Source: Flavobacterium yafengii (GTDB taxonomy: Bacteria > Bacteroidota > Bacteroidia > Flavobacteriales > Flavobacteriaceae). Taken from it: a stretch of DNA of 64,000 nucleotides. Location: NCBI RefSeq assembly GCF_030010375.1, contig NZ_JASCRY010000005.1:186001-250000 (forward strand), read 5' to 3'. Below the pieces are notes generated by a model. It had not been told where the DNA came from. It made no database searches and saw only the letters and a program-made list of their open reading frames with translations. The number at the start of each line of letters is the position of its first letter. The stretch's first letter is position 1. Both the position numbers and the translations under genes were made by a program. Positions 1 to 6,767 of the stretch are shown in pieces.

Positions 1-466
1 CTCCTTCACTTGTTGCTCCTTCGCCGGTAAAAACTGCCGTAACTTTTCCGTTTTTCTTGAGTTTATTGGCCAAAGCAATTCCGTCAGCCACACCTAATTG
101 CGGACCTAAATGCGAAATCATTCCAATAATCTTGTATTGTTGTGTTCCAAAGTGAAAACTGCGATCACGACCTTTAGTAAAACCATTGGCTTTGCCCTGC
201 CATTGTGAAAAAAGACGGTACAAAGGAATATCTCTTCCGGTGAAAACGCCAAGATTTCTATGCATTGGCAAAATGTATTCATCTGAATCTAAAACTGCTG
301 TGACTCCAACAGAAATAGCCTCTTGACCAATTCCAGAAAACCATTTAGATACCTTTCCCTGACGAATAAGAATCAACATTTTCTCCTCAATTAGTCTTGG
401 TTTCAGTATTCTTTTATATAAATCTAATAATTGGTTGTCTGTAAGATTTTTTCTGTCGAAGATCAT
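1..466 (-). CDS. 2-oxoacid dehydrogenase E1 component, N-terminal part (runs off the window)
   Basis: Reading the minus strand from ATG at 466 gives about 155 residues beginning MIFDRKNLTDNQLLDLYKRI, open to the window edge. The text matches the thiamine-diphosphate E1 (alpha) family: an early 'LIRQGKVSKWFSGIGQEAISVG' stretch is visible in pieces (GQEA), then an H-R-N-L 'MHR' loop, a 'SFHFG' segment, and 'FTGEGATSEG', the GDG-type ThDP/Mg binding motif with GEG in place of GDG. In flavobacteria this family is often an alpha-beta fusion of about 660 residues; only the alpha N-terminus is visible here. It would decarboxylate a 2-oxoacid (branched-chain acids or pyruvate) and pass the acyl group to a lipoyl E2. 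The substrate cannot be decided from this fragment. Confidence 0.85.
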   Translation of the reverse strand, partial: MIFDRKNLTDNQLLDLYKRILKPRLIEEKMLILIRQGKVSKWFSGIGQEAISVGVTAVLDSDEYILPMHRNLGVFTGRDIPLYRLFSQWQGKANGFTKGRDRSFHFGTQQYKIIGMISHLGPQLGVADGIALANKLKKNGKVTAVFTGEGATSEG

Positions 467-581
467 TTTTTCGGTTTTATTGTATGGTTCAAAGATAAAA
501 AAATATAACAGTTTAGTGTTATTTTGTTATATTTTTTTATATTGTTTATAAGTTTTAAAATTCAGATATAAAATTATTCTT

Positions 582-589
582 TACATTTG
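582..589 (+). promoter_or_regulatory. -7 element TACATTTG upstream of the 2OG oxygenase gene
   Basis: The sequence TACATTTG fits the Bacteroidota -7 consensus TAnnTTTG and lies 49 bases before the ATG at 639. No TTG/TTTG -33 box is seen at the expected 17-23 base distance, so only the -7 half is supported. It faces away from the E1 gene on the other strand. Confidence 0.45.
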
Positions 590-638
590 TATCTGCAAGG
601 TTTTTAGCCTTACAAGTTATTAAAAAATATTTAAAAGT

Positions 639-1589
639 ATGCAAAACATTCCTAGTGTTGACTTGCGTGATTTCCTTTCGGACGACCCGAAACGTAAACA
701 AAAATTTGTAAATGAAATCGGAAGTGCATTTGAAGATATTGGCTTCGTAGCACTCAAAGGGCATTTTTTAAACGACCAGTTGGTTGATGAATTGTATGGT
801 GAAATCAGAAATTTTTTCGCTTTACCTTTAGAAACAAAACACAGTTATGAAATCCCTGGAATTGGCGGACAAAGAGGGTATGTTTCTTTTGGAACAGAGC
901 ATGCCAAAGGCAGAAAAGAAGGTGATTTGAAGGAGTTTTGGCACTTTGGACAATATGTGTCTGAAGATTCAAAATACGCTTCGGAATACCCAGAAAATGT
1001 TGAAGTTAAAGAACTTCCCCGTTTTAATATTGTAGGTAAAGAAGCCTACCAAATGCTGGAAAAAACAGGAGTTTATGTTTTGAGAGCTTTGGCTTTACAC
1101 CTTGGTTTGGATGAATTTTATTTTGACCAATATGCCAAAGACGGGAATTCAATCTTAAGACCTATTCATTACCCACCAATCACGTCTGAACCAGCAAATG
1201 CAATTCGTGCTGCTGCTCATGGTGATATCAACTTAATTACTTTGTTGATGGGTGCGCAAGGAAAAGGGTTACAAGTACAAAATCACAACGGAGAATGGAT
1301 TGATGCTATTGCTGAATCGGATGAATTAGTTATCAATGTGGGTGATATGTTATCGCGTCATACTAATAACAAATTGAAATCAACCATTCATCAAGTGGTA
1401 AACCCACCAAGAGAATTATGGGGAACTTCACGTTATTCTATTCCGTTTTTTATGCATCCGGTGAGTGATATGAAATTGGATTGTTTGGAAAACTGTATTG
1501 ATGCAGAACATCCAAAAAAATTCGAAGATATTACCGCAGGAGCCTATTTATATGAGCGTTTAGTAGATTTAGGGCTTATTAAAAAATAA
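639..1589 (+). CDS. 2-oxoglutarate/Fe(II)-dependent oxygenase, isopenicillin N synthase family
   Basis: A 316-residue protein with the DIOX_N-type N-terminus (residues about 1-120) and the double-stranded beta-helix core. Visible iron ligands are H194 and D196 in 'AAHGDINLITLL' and H251 in 'STIHQVV'; R265 in 'RYSIPFF' is the expected 2-oxoglutarate-binding Arg of the RxS motif. Family members hydroxylate or desaturate small molecules with 2-oxoglutarate and O2 in the cytoplasm. The substrate is not evident; homologues are widespread in flavobacteria as single genes. Start chosen at the only ATG downstream of the TACATTTG element. The gene is followed 104 bases later by a SUI1-like gene. All key residues are present, so it should be active. 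Confidence 0.9.
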   Translation: MQNIPSVDLRDFLSDDPKRKQKFVNEIGSAFEDIGFVALKGHFLNDQLVDELYGEIRNFFALPLETKHSYEIPGIGGQRGYVSFGTEHAKGRKEGDLKEFWHFGQYVSEDSKYASEYPENVEVKELPRFNIVGKEAYQMLEKTGVYVLRALALHLGLDEFYFDQYAKDGNSILRPIHYPPITSEPANAIRAAAHGDINLITLLMGAQGKGLQVQNHNGEWIDAIAESDELVINVGDMLSRHTNNKLKSTIHQVVNPPRELWGTSRYSIPFFMHPVSDMKLDCLENCIDAEHPKKFEDITAGAYLYERLVDLGLIKK

Positions 1590-1693
1590 ACTTAATTTAC
1601 GTCAAATACTAAAAGACATTAAGTTTATGCTTAATGTCTTTTGTTTTTTACCAATTTAAATCAGCATTATCTGCGTTCAAAATATATAAAGTT

Positions 1694-2023
1694 ATGGACT
1701 TACAAGACCAATTAAAAAATCTTTTTCCAGATCACGAACCATCTCCTGAAGATCCAATTGAAGAAGTGGCTCACGAATTATACGTTCAAAAAGAACCTAT
1801 GATTTGCAAATTCGAAAAACGTAAAGGAAAAGCGACTACCATAATTGAAGGGTATGAAGGTACTGACGAGGATTTTAAAATCCTGGCCAAAGAAATCAAA
1901 ACCAAATTGAGTGTTGGAGGAACTTTCAAAGATGATTCCATTATCATTCAGGGTGATTATCGTGATAAAATAATGACTGTTTTAAAAGAAAAAGGATTTA
2001 AAGTAAAACGTGTTGGAGGTTAA
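1694..2023 (+). CDS. SUI1/eIF1-family translation factor (YciH-like)
   Basis: About 109 residues. The frame is open from an earlier ATG at 1634, but the 20 residues that would add are unlike the family, while MDLQDQLKNLFPDHEP from 1694 matches the usual start. The SUI1 fold is visible as 'KRKGKATTIIEGYEG' (the basic beta-hairpin loop), 'LAKEIKTKLSVGGTFKDDSIIIQGDYRDKIMTVLKEKGFKVKRVGG', which carries the conserved K-x-x-x-G-x-GG and QGD signatures. The bacterial YciH group is thought to modulate start-site fidelity on the 30S subunit. No operon partner is obvious; the phosphorylase gene begins 71 bases downstream. Confidence 0.88.
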   Translation: MDLQDQLKNLFPDHEPSPEDPIEEVAHELYVQKEPMICKFEKRKGKATTIIEGYEGTDEDFKILAKEIKTKLSVGGTFKDDSIIIQGDYRDKIMTVLKEKGFKVKRVGG

Positions 2024-2094
2024 AAAGTATTTAGTGTTCAGTTATTAGTATTCAGTTGAGCAACTTGAAACCTTAAACATTAAACAAAAAAATA

Positions 2095-2964
2095 ATGATA
2101 CAATCATCAGAATTAATATTAAATCCAGACGGTAGCGTTTACCATTTGAATTTAAAACCAGAACATATTGCACACGATATCATCTTTGTAGGAGATCAAA
2201 ATCGCGTGGAGAAAATCACTCAATTTTTTGACAGTATTGAATTTTCGACTCAAAAAAGAGAATTCAAAACCCAAACCGGGATTTTTAAAGGCAAGCGAAT
2301 TACAGTAATGTCTACAGGAATTGGTCCTGACAACATTGATATTGTCATCAACGAACTGGATGCTTTGGTCAATATTGATTTGAAAACCCGTCAGCCAAAA
2401 GAAAATTTGACTTCATTGAACATCATCCGTATTGGAACTTCGGGTTCTTTACAAGCCGATATTCCTGTGGATAGTTTTGTGATGTCAAAATTTGGATTAG
2501 GACTGGATAACATGCTTCGCTCCTATTTAATTGACGAAGTTTCGAATCTTGAAATGGAAGATGCTTTTGTAAAACACACCAATTGGGATTTACGAAAAGG
2601 GAAACCGTATGTAATTGCTTGTTCCGAAAAACTGGAGAAAATTATAGAAAGCAATAAAATGCATAAAGGAATTACCGCAACTGCCGGTGGTTTTTATGGT
2701 CCTCAAGGTCGCGTTTTGCGTTTGAATATTCAAGATGAAGCGCTAAATTCTAAAATGGATAATTTTAAATTTGGTGACAACCAAATTACCAACTTAGAAA
2801 TGGAAACGGCAGCAATTTATGGACTTTCAGCTCTTTTAGGACATAATGCTTTGTCATTAAACGCTATTATTGCCAATCGTGCTTCGGGAACATTTAGCGA
2901 AGATCCGTACAAAGCCGTTGATGAATTGATTGCGTATACTTTAGAAAAAATAGCTTTAGGATAG
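2095..2964 (+). CDS. Nucleoside phosphorylase (uridine/purine phosphorylase, PNP_UDP_1 family)
   Basis: A 289-residue cytoplasmic enzyme. 'FVGDQNRVEKI' is the N-terminal phosphate-binding GDxxRv segment, 'STGIGPDNIDIVINEL' follows, then 'IRIGTSGSLQADIPV' (the GTSG/phosphate loop), and 'NLEMETAAIYGLSALLGH', the MExxA ribose-binding motif. Such enzymes cleave nucleosides with phosphate to a free base and (deoxy)ribose-1-phosphate for salvage. The balance of motifs is closest to uridine phosphorylase-like proteins, but base specificity cannot be read reliably. A perfect inverted repeat follows the stop codon. Confidence 0.88.
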   Translation: MIQSSELILNPDGSVYHLNLKPEHIAHDIIFVGDQNRVEKITQFFDSIEFSTQKREFKTQTGIFKGKRITVMSTGIGPDNIDIVINELDALVNIDLKTRQPKENLTSLNIIRIGTSGSLQADIPVDSFVMSKFGLGLDNMLRSYLIDEVSNLEMEDAFVKHTNWDLRKGKPYVIACSEKLEKIIESNKMHKGITATAGGFYGPQGRVLRLNIQDEALNSKMDNFKFGDNQITNLEMETAAIYGLSALLGHNALSLNAIIANRASGTFSEDPYKAVDELIAYTLEKIALG

Positions 2965-2993
2965 CGAAATTAATTTTCAAAATCTTACCCATT

Positions 2994-3035
2994 TGTAGTT
3001 TTAAAAAAGTGCTCTTTAATTTTTTTAAAACTACA
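2994..3035. terminator. Perfect 15-bp inverted repeat between the phosphorylase and SDR genes
   Basis: The arm TGTAGTTTTAAAAAA at 2994-3008 is the exact reverse complement of 3021-3035, with a 12-base loop. It lies 29 bases after the phosphorylase stop. The stem is A/T-rich and lacks a trailing T run outside the stem, so it may be a weak terminator. The right arm overlaps a -7-like TACATTTG at 3032-3039 in front of the SDR gene, so a regulatory site is equally possible. Confidence 0.5.
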
Positions 3036-3058
3036 TTTGTTCTTAGAACAAAACGATA

Positions 3059-4183
3059 ATGAAAATAATACTTACAGGTGCAACAGGAGTTCTGGGATCT
3101 CATATTATGTATGAAATTCTGGAGCTTTTCATCAACACTAAAATTGATGGTAAACTTTTTATAATTGCCCGAAATAAAGGAAAAAAATCTGCTTTAGATC
3201 GCATAAACGAACTTTTATCGAGCAGTTATACGCCAAAAATTATAAAAGACAAAGGCATAGAAAAATTGCACGAATACATTGAAATCATCGATACTGATTT
3301 GGCTGAGATTCAAGATACTTTTTCAAGCCAAATAAAAGATGCTTATTTCATCCATTCTGCTGGATTCGTGAATTTATCTACTGATGAAGAGCAACGGGAA
3401 AAGATTTTTGATGAAAATACTAAAATCACTAAATCGCTTTTCAATCTATTTCATCCTTTCATAAAAAAGTTTATTTACATCGGAACTGCTTTTTCATCTG
3501 GAAACCGAAAAGGATTGATTGACAATGATTTTCATAGTTTAGGATTCAAACCGGAGCATCGCAATGCGTATGAAAATGCCAAATTTCACTCAGAAAATTT
3601 TATAGCGGAAGAATGTAAAAAAATAGATTTGCCTTTTCAAATTCTGCGTCCAAGTGTTATTGGAGGTAAAATGTTAGGAACCGAAAATCCATATTTTATT
3701 TCAAAATATATGGTTTTTTATCTTTTGGCAAAATTCTTTCACTTTACTTCTCAGCGAAAAGGGGAACAAGAAAATGTGCGTTTTATCGTTAACGAAGACA
3801 CCGTTTTGAATATTATCCCTGTTGATTATGTGGCAAAAGTGATTGTCAATACGTTTCAAAGAGAAGATATTGAACAGCTTAACATTGTACATAATAAGAG
3901 TTTCAATATGGTAAATGGATTGCGGTTGATTATGAAAGAAGTTGGCTATACCAATTTTACTTTGATACAAAATTCGTTAGACTTTAAATATAAAAATACG
4001 ATCGAAAAATTGTATTACGAAAGTATTGGAAAACATTTAAACCCATATTTCACGACAGCTGCCAACGAATATGATACCACTTTGCTGAACTCCATTATGG
4101 AAATACCAAAACTGGATCAAGAGGCGTTCACCAATATGATTCGTTATGCGAGATTGAATAATTTCAAAGATATTAATGTGTAA
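3059..4183 (+). CDS. NAD(P)-dependent SDR-family reductase (fatty acyl-CoA reductase / thioester reductase-like)
   Basis: A 374-residue extended short-chain dehydrogenase. 'MKIILTGATGVLGSHI' is the N-terminal TGxxGxxG Rossmann motif. 'FIHSAGFVN' corresponds to the HxAA segment, and 'NAYENAKFHSENFI' supplies the catalytic YxxxK. 'LPFQILRPSVIGG' is the RPS/vig segment typical of the NAD_binding_4 (male sterility / thioester-reductase) group. It probably reduces an acyl thioester or a related carbonyl substrate; the real substrate is unknown. The start lies 24 bases after a TACATTTG element. A structured intergenic repeat begins 6 bases after its stop. Confidence 0.8.
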   Translation: MKIILTGATGVLGSHIMYEILELFINTKIDGKLFIIARNKGKKSALDRINELLSSSYTPKIIKDKGIEKLHEYIEIIDTDLAEIQDTFSSQIKDAYFIHSAGFVNLSTDEEQREKIFDENTKITKSLFNLFHPFIKKFIYIGTAFSSGNRKGLIDNDFHSLGFKPEHRNAYENAKFHSENFIAEECKKIDLPFQILRPSVIGGKMLGTENPYFISKYMVFYLLAKFFHFTSQRKGEQENVRFIVNEDTVLNIIPVDYVAKVIVNTFQREDIEQLNIVHNKSFNMVNGLRLIMKEVGYTNFTLIQNSLDFKYKNTIEKLYYESIGKHLNPYFTTAANEYDTTLLNSIMEIPKLDQEAFTNMIRYARLNNFKDINV

Positions 4184-4188
4184 TTTCA

Positions 4189-4276
4189 GGAGCTAATTCC
4201 TGCTGTACACTGCAATCTATTGCGCCGAACCACGGCAAAATAGGATTTACGTTGCCATCAGGGCTAAATCGGGAAC
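4189..4276. ncRNA. Structured intergenic element, copy 1 (flavobacterial dispersed repeat)
   Basis: An 88-base element starting GGAGCTAATTCC and ending GGGCTAAATCGGGA. It shares its blocks with an 82-base element at 42548-42629. The core can fold: AATC-TATT at 4214-4221 pairs with AATAGGATT at 4239-4247, enclosing a GCCG/CGGC stem at 4224-4235. The second copy keeps the pairing with different bases (TTAT against ATAA), which is compensatory change. I recall similar GGAGC...TTCC...GCT intergenic elements as common in Flavobacterium. It may correspond to a known flavobacterial RNA motif such as Flavo-1, but I cannot confirm that. Strand of action is not established. Confidence 0.55.
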
Positions 4277-4296
4277 CATCAAATTTTTAGTAAAAC

Positions 4297-4824
4297 ATGA
4301 ATCTTATTTTAGAAACCGACCGATTAATTTTAAGAGAAATGCTAGTTTCAGATGCCGACACTTTATTTGAAATGGACAGCAATCCTAAGGTACATCAATA
4401 TCTTTGGAACAAACCATTGACAGATATTAGCGAAGTACATTCCTATATAGAACTTGTTAGAGCACAATACATTCAAAATAATATTGGGCGATTTGTGGTT
4501 GTTTTGAAAGAAACTAATGAATTAATTGGTTGGGCTGGATTAAAATACAACACTGAAATGGTGAATAACAAAGTTCATTTCTATGATATTGGCTATCGGT
4601 TAAATGAAAAATTCTGGGGCAAAGGATACGCCAGTGAAGCCAGTTTTGCATGGCTTGATTATGGTTTTAATGTAATGAAAATCAAAATCATGGAAGCCGC
4701 AGCGCATACAGATAATATCGCCTCAAACAGAATATTACAAAAAATTGGACTGAAAATGACTGAACAATATCTGGAAGACGGTGTTTCTTGGAATTGGTAC
4801 GAATTAAAAAATCCTAACCTATAA
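4297..4824 (+). CDS. GNAT-family N-acetyltransferase (RimJ/RimL-like)
   Basis: A 175-residue Acetyltransf_3-type protein. 'LETDRLILREMLVSDADTLFEM' is the classic RimJ/RimL beginning. 'IGYRLNEKFWGKGYASEASFAWLDYGF' holds the acetyl-CoA-binding segment (R/Q-x-x-G-x-G/A as WGKGYAS), and 'AAAHTDNIASNRILQKIGLKM' is the conserved N..S...L.K.GF motif. It should transfer acetyl to a protein N-terminus or a small amine; the target is unknown. Its stop codon overlaps the start of the next gene (TAATG), so the two are almost certainly translated from one message. Confidence 0.88.
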   Translation: MNLILETDRLILREMLVSDADTLFEMDSNPKVHQYLWNKPLTDISEVHSYIELVRAQYIQNNIGRFVVVLKETNELIGWAGLKYNTEMVNNKVHFYDIGYRLNEKFWGKGYASEASFAWLDYGFNVMKIKIMEAAAHTDNIASNRILQKIGLKMTEQYLEDGVSWNWYELKNPNL

Positions 4825-5675
4825 TGAAAACAATAAAAATAGCTGGAGTTCCGGAACATTTCAATCTTCCCTGGCATTTGTCAATAGAAAACGGAGATTT
4901 CGAAAAAGAAAACATCGATTTGCAATGGACTGACGTTCCAGAAGGAACCGGAAAAATGTGTCAAATGCTTCGTGATGGCGAAACTGATATTGCCGTAATC
5001 CTAACGGAAGGAATCGTAAAAGATATTGTTGCCGGAAACCCGAGTAAAATAGTTCAGGTTTATGTAGAAAGCCCTTTGATTTGGGGAATTCACGTAGCAG
5101 CAAAATCAAATTACAAGACATTGGCTGACTTAGAAAACACCAAAGTGGCTATTTCCAGATTAGGTTCCGGTTCGCAATTAATGGCGTATGTAAATGCTGA
5201 TAATCAAGGTTGGAAAACAGATAATCTTCAGTTTGAAATTATAAATACCATTGATGGAGCTGTCGAAGCTTTGACAAATGGAACCGCCGATTATTTTATG
5301 TGGGAGCGTTTCATGACCAAACCACTTGTAGACAAAGGTATTTTCCGCAGAATTGCTGATTGCCCTACGCCTTGGCCTTGTTTTGTAATTGCGGTTCGTG
5401 AGGAAGTTTTGGAAAAAAATCCAGCCGTTATTTCAAAAATTCTTGCAATCATTAATCAAACTACGCTTGAATTCAAAGATATTCCAAGTATTGACAAAAC
5501 GTTGGCTTCAAATTACCACCAAAAAATAGAAGATATTCAAGAATGGTTGTCATTAACGCAATGGTCACAAAAACCATTAGCAGCAGAAATGTTAAACAAA
5601 GTTCAAAATCAACTTTTTCAACTTAAAATTATCGATAAAAAAGGTACTTTTGAGGATATTGTAAAAACAGTCTAG
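4824..5675 (+). CDS. Periplasmic-binding-protein-fold protein without a signal peptide (NMT1/SsuA-like)
   Basis: A 283-residue type-II solute-binding fold: 'IKIAGVPEHFNLPWHLSIENGDFEKENIDL', then 'GETDIAVILTEGIVKDIVAGNPSKIVQVYV', the pattern of NMT1/SsuA/TauA-type proteins that bind sulphonates, pyrimidines or similar ligands. It begins directly with the first beta-strand and has no signal peptide or lipobox, and no ABC permease or ATPase gene is nearby. A cytoplasmic role (ligand sensing or an enzyme-like function) is therefore more likely than import, but this is inference. It overlaps the preceding GNAT gene by one base, suggesting a functional link. Confidence 0.72.
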   Translation: MKTIKIAGVPEHFNLPWHLSIENGDFEKENIDLQWTDVPEGTGKMCQMLRDGETDIAVILTEGIVKDIVAGNPSKIVQVYVESPLIWGIHVAAKSNYKTLADLENTKVAISRLGSGSQLMAYVNADNQGWKTDNLQFEIINTIDGAVEALTNGTADYFMWERFMTKPLVDKGIFRRIADCPTPWPCFVIAVREEVLEKNPAVISKILAIINQTTLEFKDIPSIDKTLASNYHQKIEDIQEWLSLTQWSQKPLAAEMLNKVQNQLFQLKIIDKKGTFEDIVKTV

Positions 5676-5696
5676 ATTGCTGTTTTTATTTTTGCT

Positions 5697-6629
5697 ATGA
5701 TAAAAATAAAAGAAATTAATTTTCAGGGTATTAAACAGCGATTTCAGGTCAAAAAACCTTGGGATGACGTTATTATTTTTATCCTAAACATATTAATTGC
5801 TATTCCACTCTTTATTATTGTTCATCAAAACTTAATCAATCCCAATTGGTTTCTGAACATCGACAGAGTCGTTTTGTTTCTATTGATGATTGTTGTTATT
5901 CAAATTATCCTTCGATTCTTGAGAACAATAATTCTCTTTTGTATCATTCTATATTTATTGGTTTTGGTTTACGGTTCGACAATTGGAAACTATGGATTTA
6001 ACAGCGTTTTTGAAGATTATAATTCAATTATGTACACCATGTCCGACAATCCATATCCACAAGATATCATCATTGCAAAATTGCTTCCGTTTCCCAATAA
6101 ATCAAAAATTATTAATGCCATCGAGTATCAAAATCCGAAAGTCCGGAATTTTGCGGTTATGGCAACCTCAAAACATTTTAAAGACATAAAAGGGTATTCT
6201 GATTACAGAACCATCATACAATGCTTTGCCGTTTTCAAAGAAATAAATAGCCGATGGAACTACGTAAGCGACCCAAAAGCAAGAGATTATATCGCTACGG
6301 CTACGGAATCACTGCTTTACTTTTCAGGAGATTGTGATGATCATTCCATATTAATGGCTGCCAGTATCAAGTCTATCGGTGGAACTCCCCGATTAATTCA
6401 TACTACAGGACATATTTATCCAGAAATACTGATAGGTTCACTTACTGATTTAGAAAAAGTCAATTTTCTAATTAAAAATGTCCTATTTGTCAATGAAAGT
6501 AACGAAAATAAACTTCATTATCACGTTGATGAGCGCGGTCAAATCTGGATGAATTTAGATTATACAGCCAAATATCCCGGCGGACCTTTTATGTCCGAAG
6601 AAATTTTAGGTGCCCTGACATTAGATTAA
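5697..6629 (+). CDS. Transglutaminase-like membrane protein
   Basis: A 310-residue protein. Residues about 25-100 contain two to three hydrophobic segments ('VIIFILNILIAIPLFIIV', 'VVLFLLMIVVIQIILRFL', 'TIILFCIILYLLVLVYG'). The C-terminal domain carries the transglutaminase/cysteine-protease core: Cys in 'YFSGDCDDHSILMAASIKSIG' (GDCxDxS), His in 'NKLHYHVDERGQIWMNLDYTA' with the following Asp. This triad supports catalysis, probably of peptide or amide bonds on the outer side of the inner membrane. Target unknown. The gene lies 21 bases after the solute-binding-like gene and may share its transcript. Confidence 0.78.
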   Translation: MIKIKEINFQGIKQRFQVKKPWDDVIIFILNILIAIPLFIIVHQNLINPNWFLNIDRVVLFLLMIVVIQIILRFLRTIILFCIILYLLVLVYGSTIGNYGFNSVFEDYNSIMYTMSDNPYPQDIIIAKLLPFPNKSKIINAIEYQNPKVRNFAVMATSKHFKDIKGYSDYRTIIQCFAVFKEINSRWNYVSDPKARDYIATATESLLYFSGDCDDHSILMAASIKSIGGTPRLIHTTGHIYPEILIGSLTDLEKVNFLIKNVLFVNESNENKLHYHVDERGQIWMNLDYTAKYPGGPFMSEEILGALTLD

Positions 6630-6767
6630 TTCAATTTCATTTTTTGTTCAAATAATCAAATATTTCCCCCTTCCGAATTTATAAGTATACCATTATTCCT
6701 TCCCTTTAATCATTAAATTTTCCTATCTTAACCAAACTTAAAATTTTTATTTTATTAAAAGTTTACT

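Noticed and set aside
555..764. 69-codon minus-strand frame over the oxygenase promoter and start
   Set aside because: It overlaps a clear gene start and promoter on the other strand and has no family-like text.
1634..1693. ATG 1634 as start of the SUI1-like gene
   Set aside because: The extra 20 residues do not resemble the family, whose usual start is MDLQDQL at 1694.
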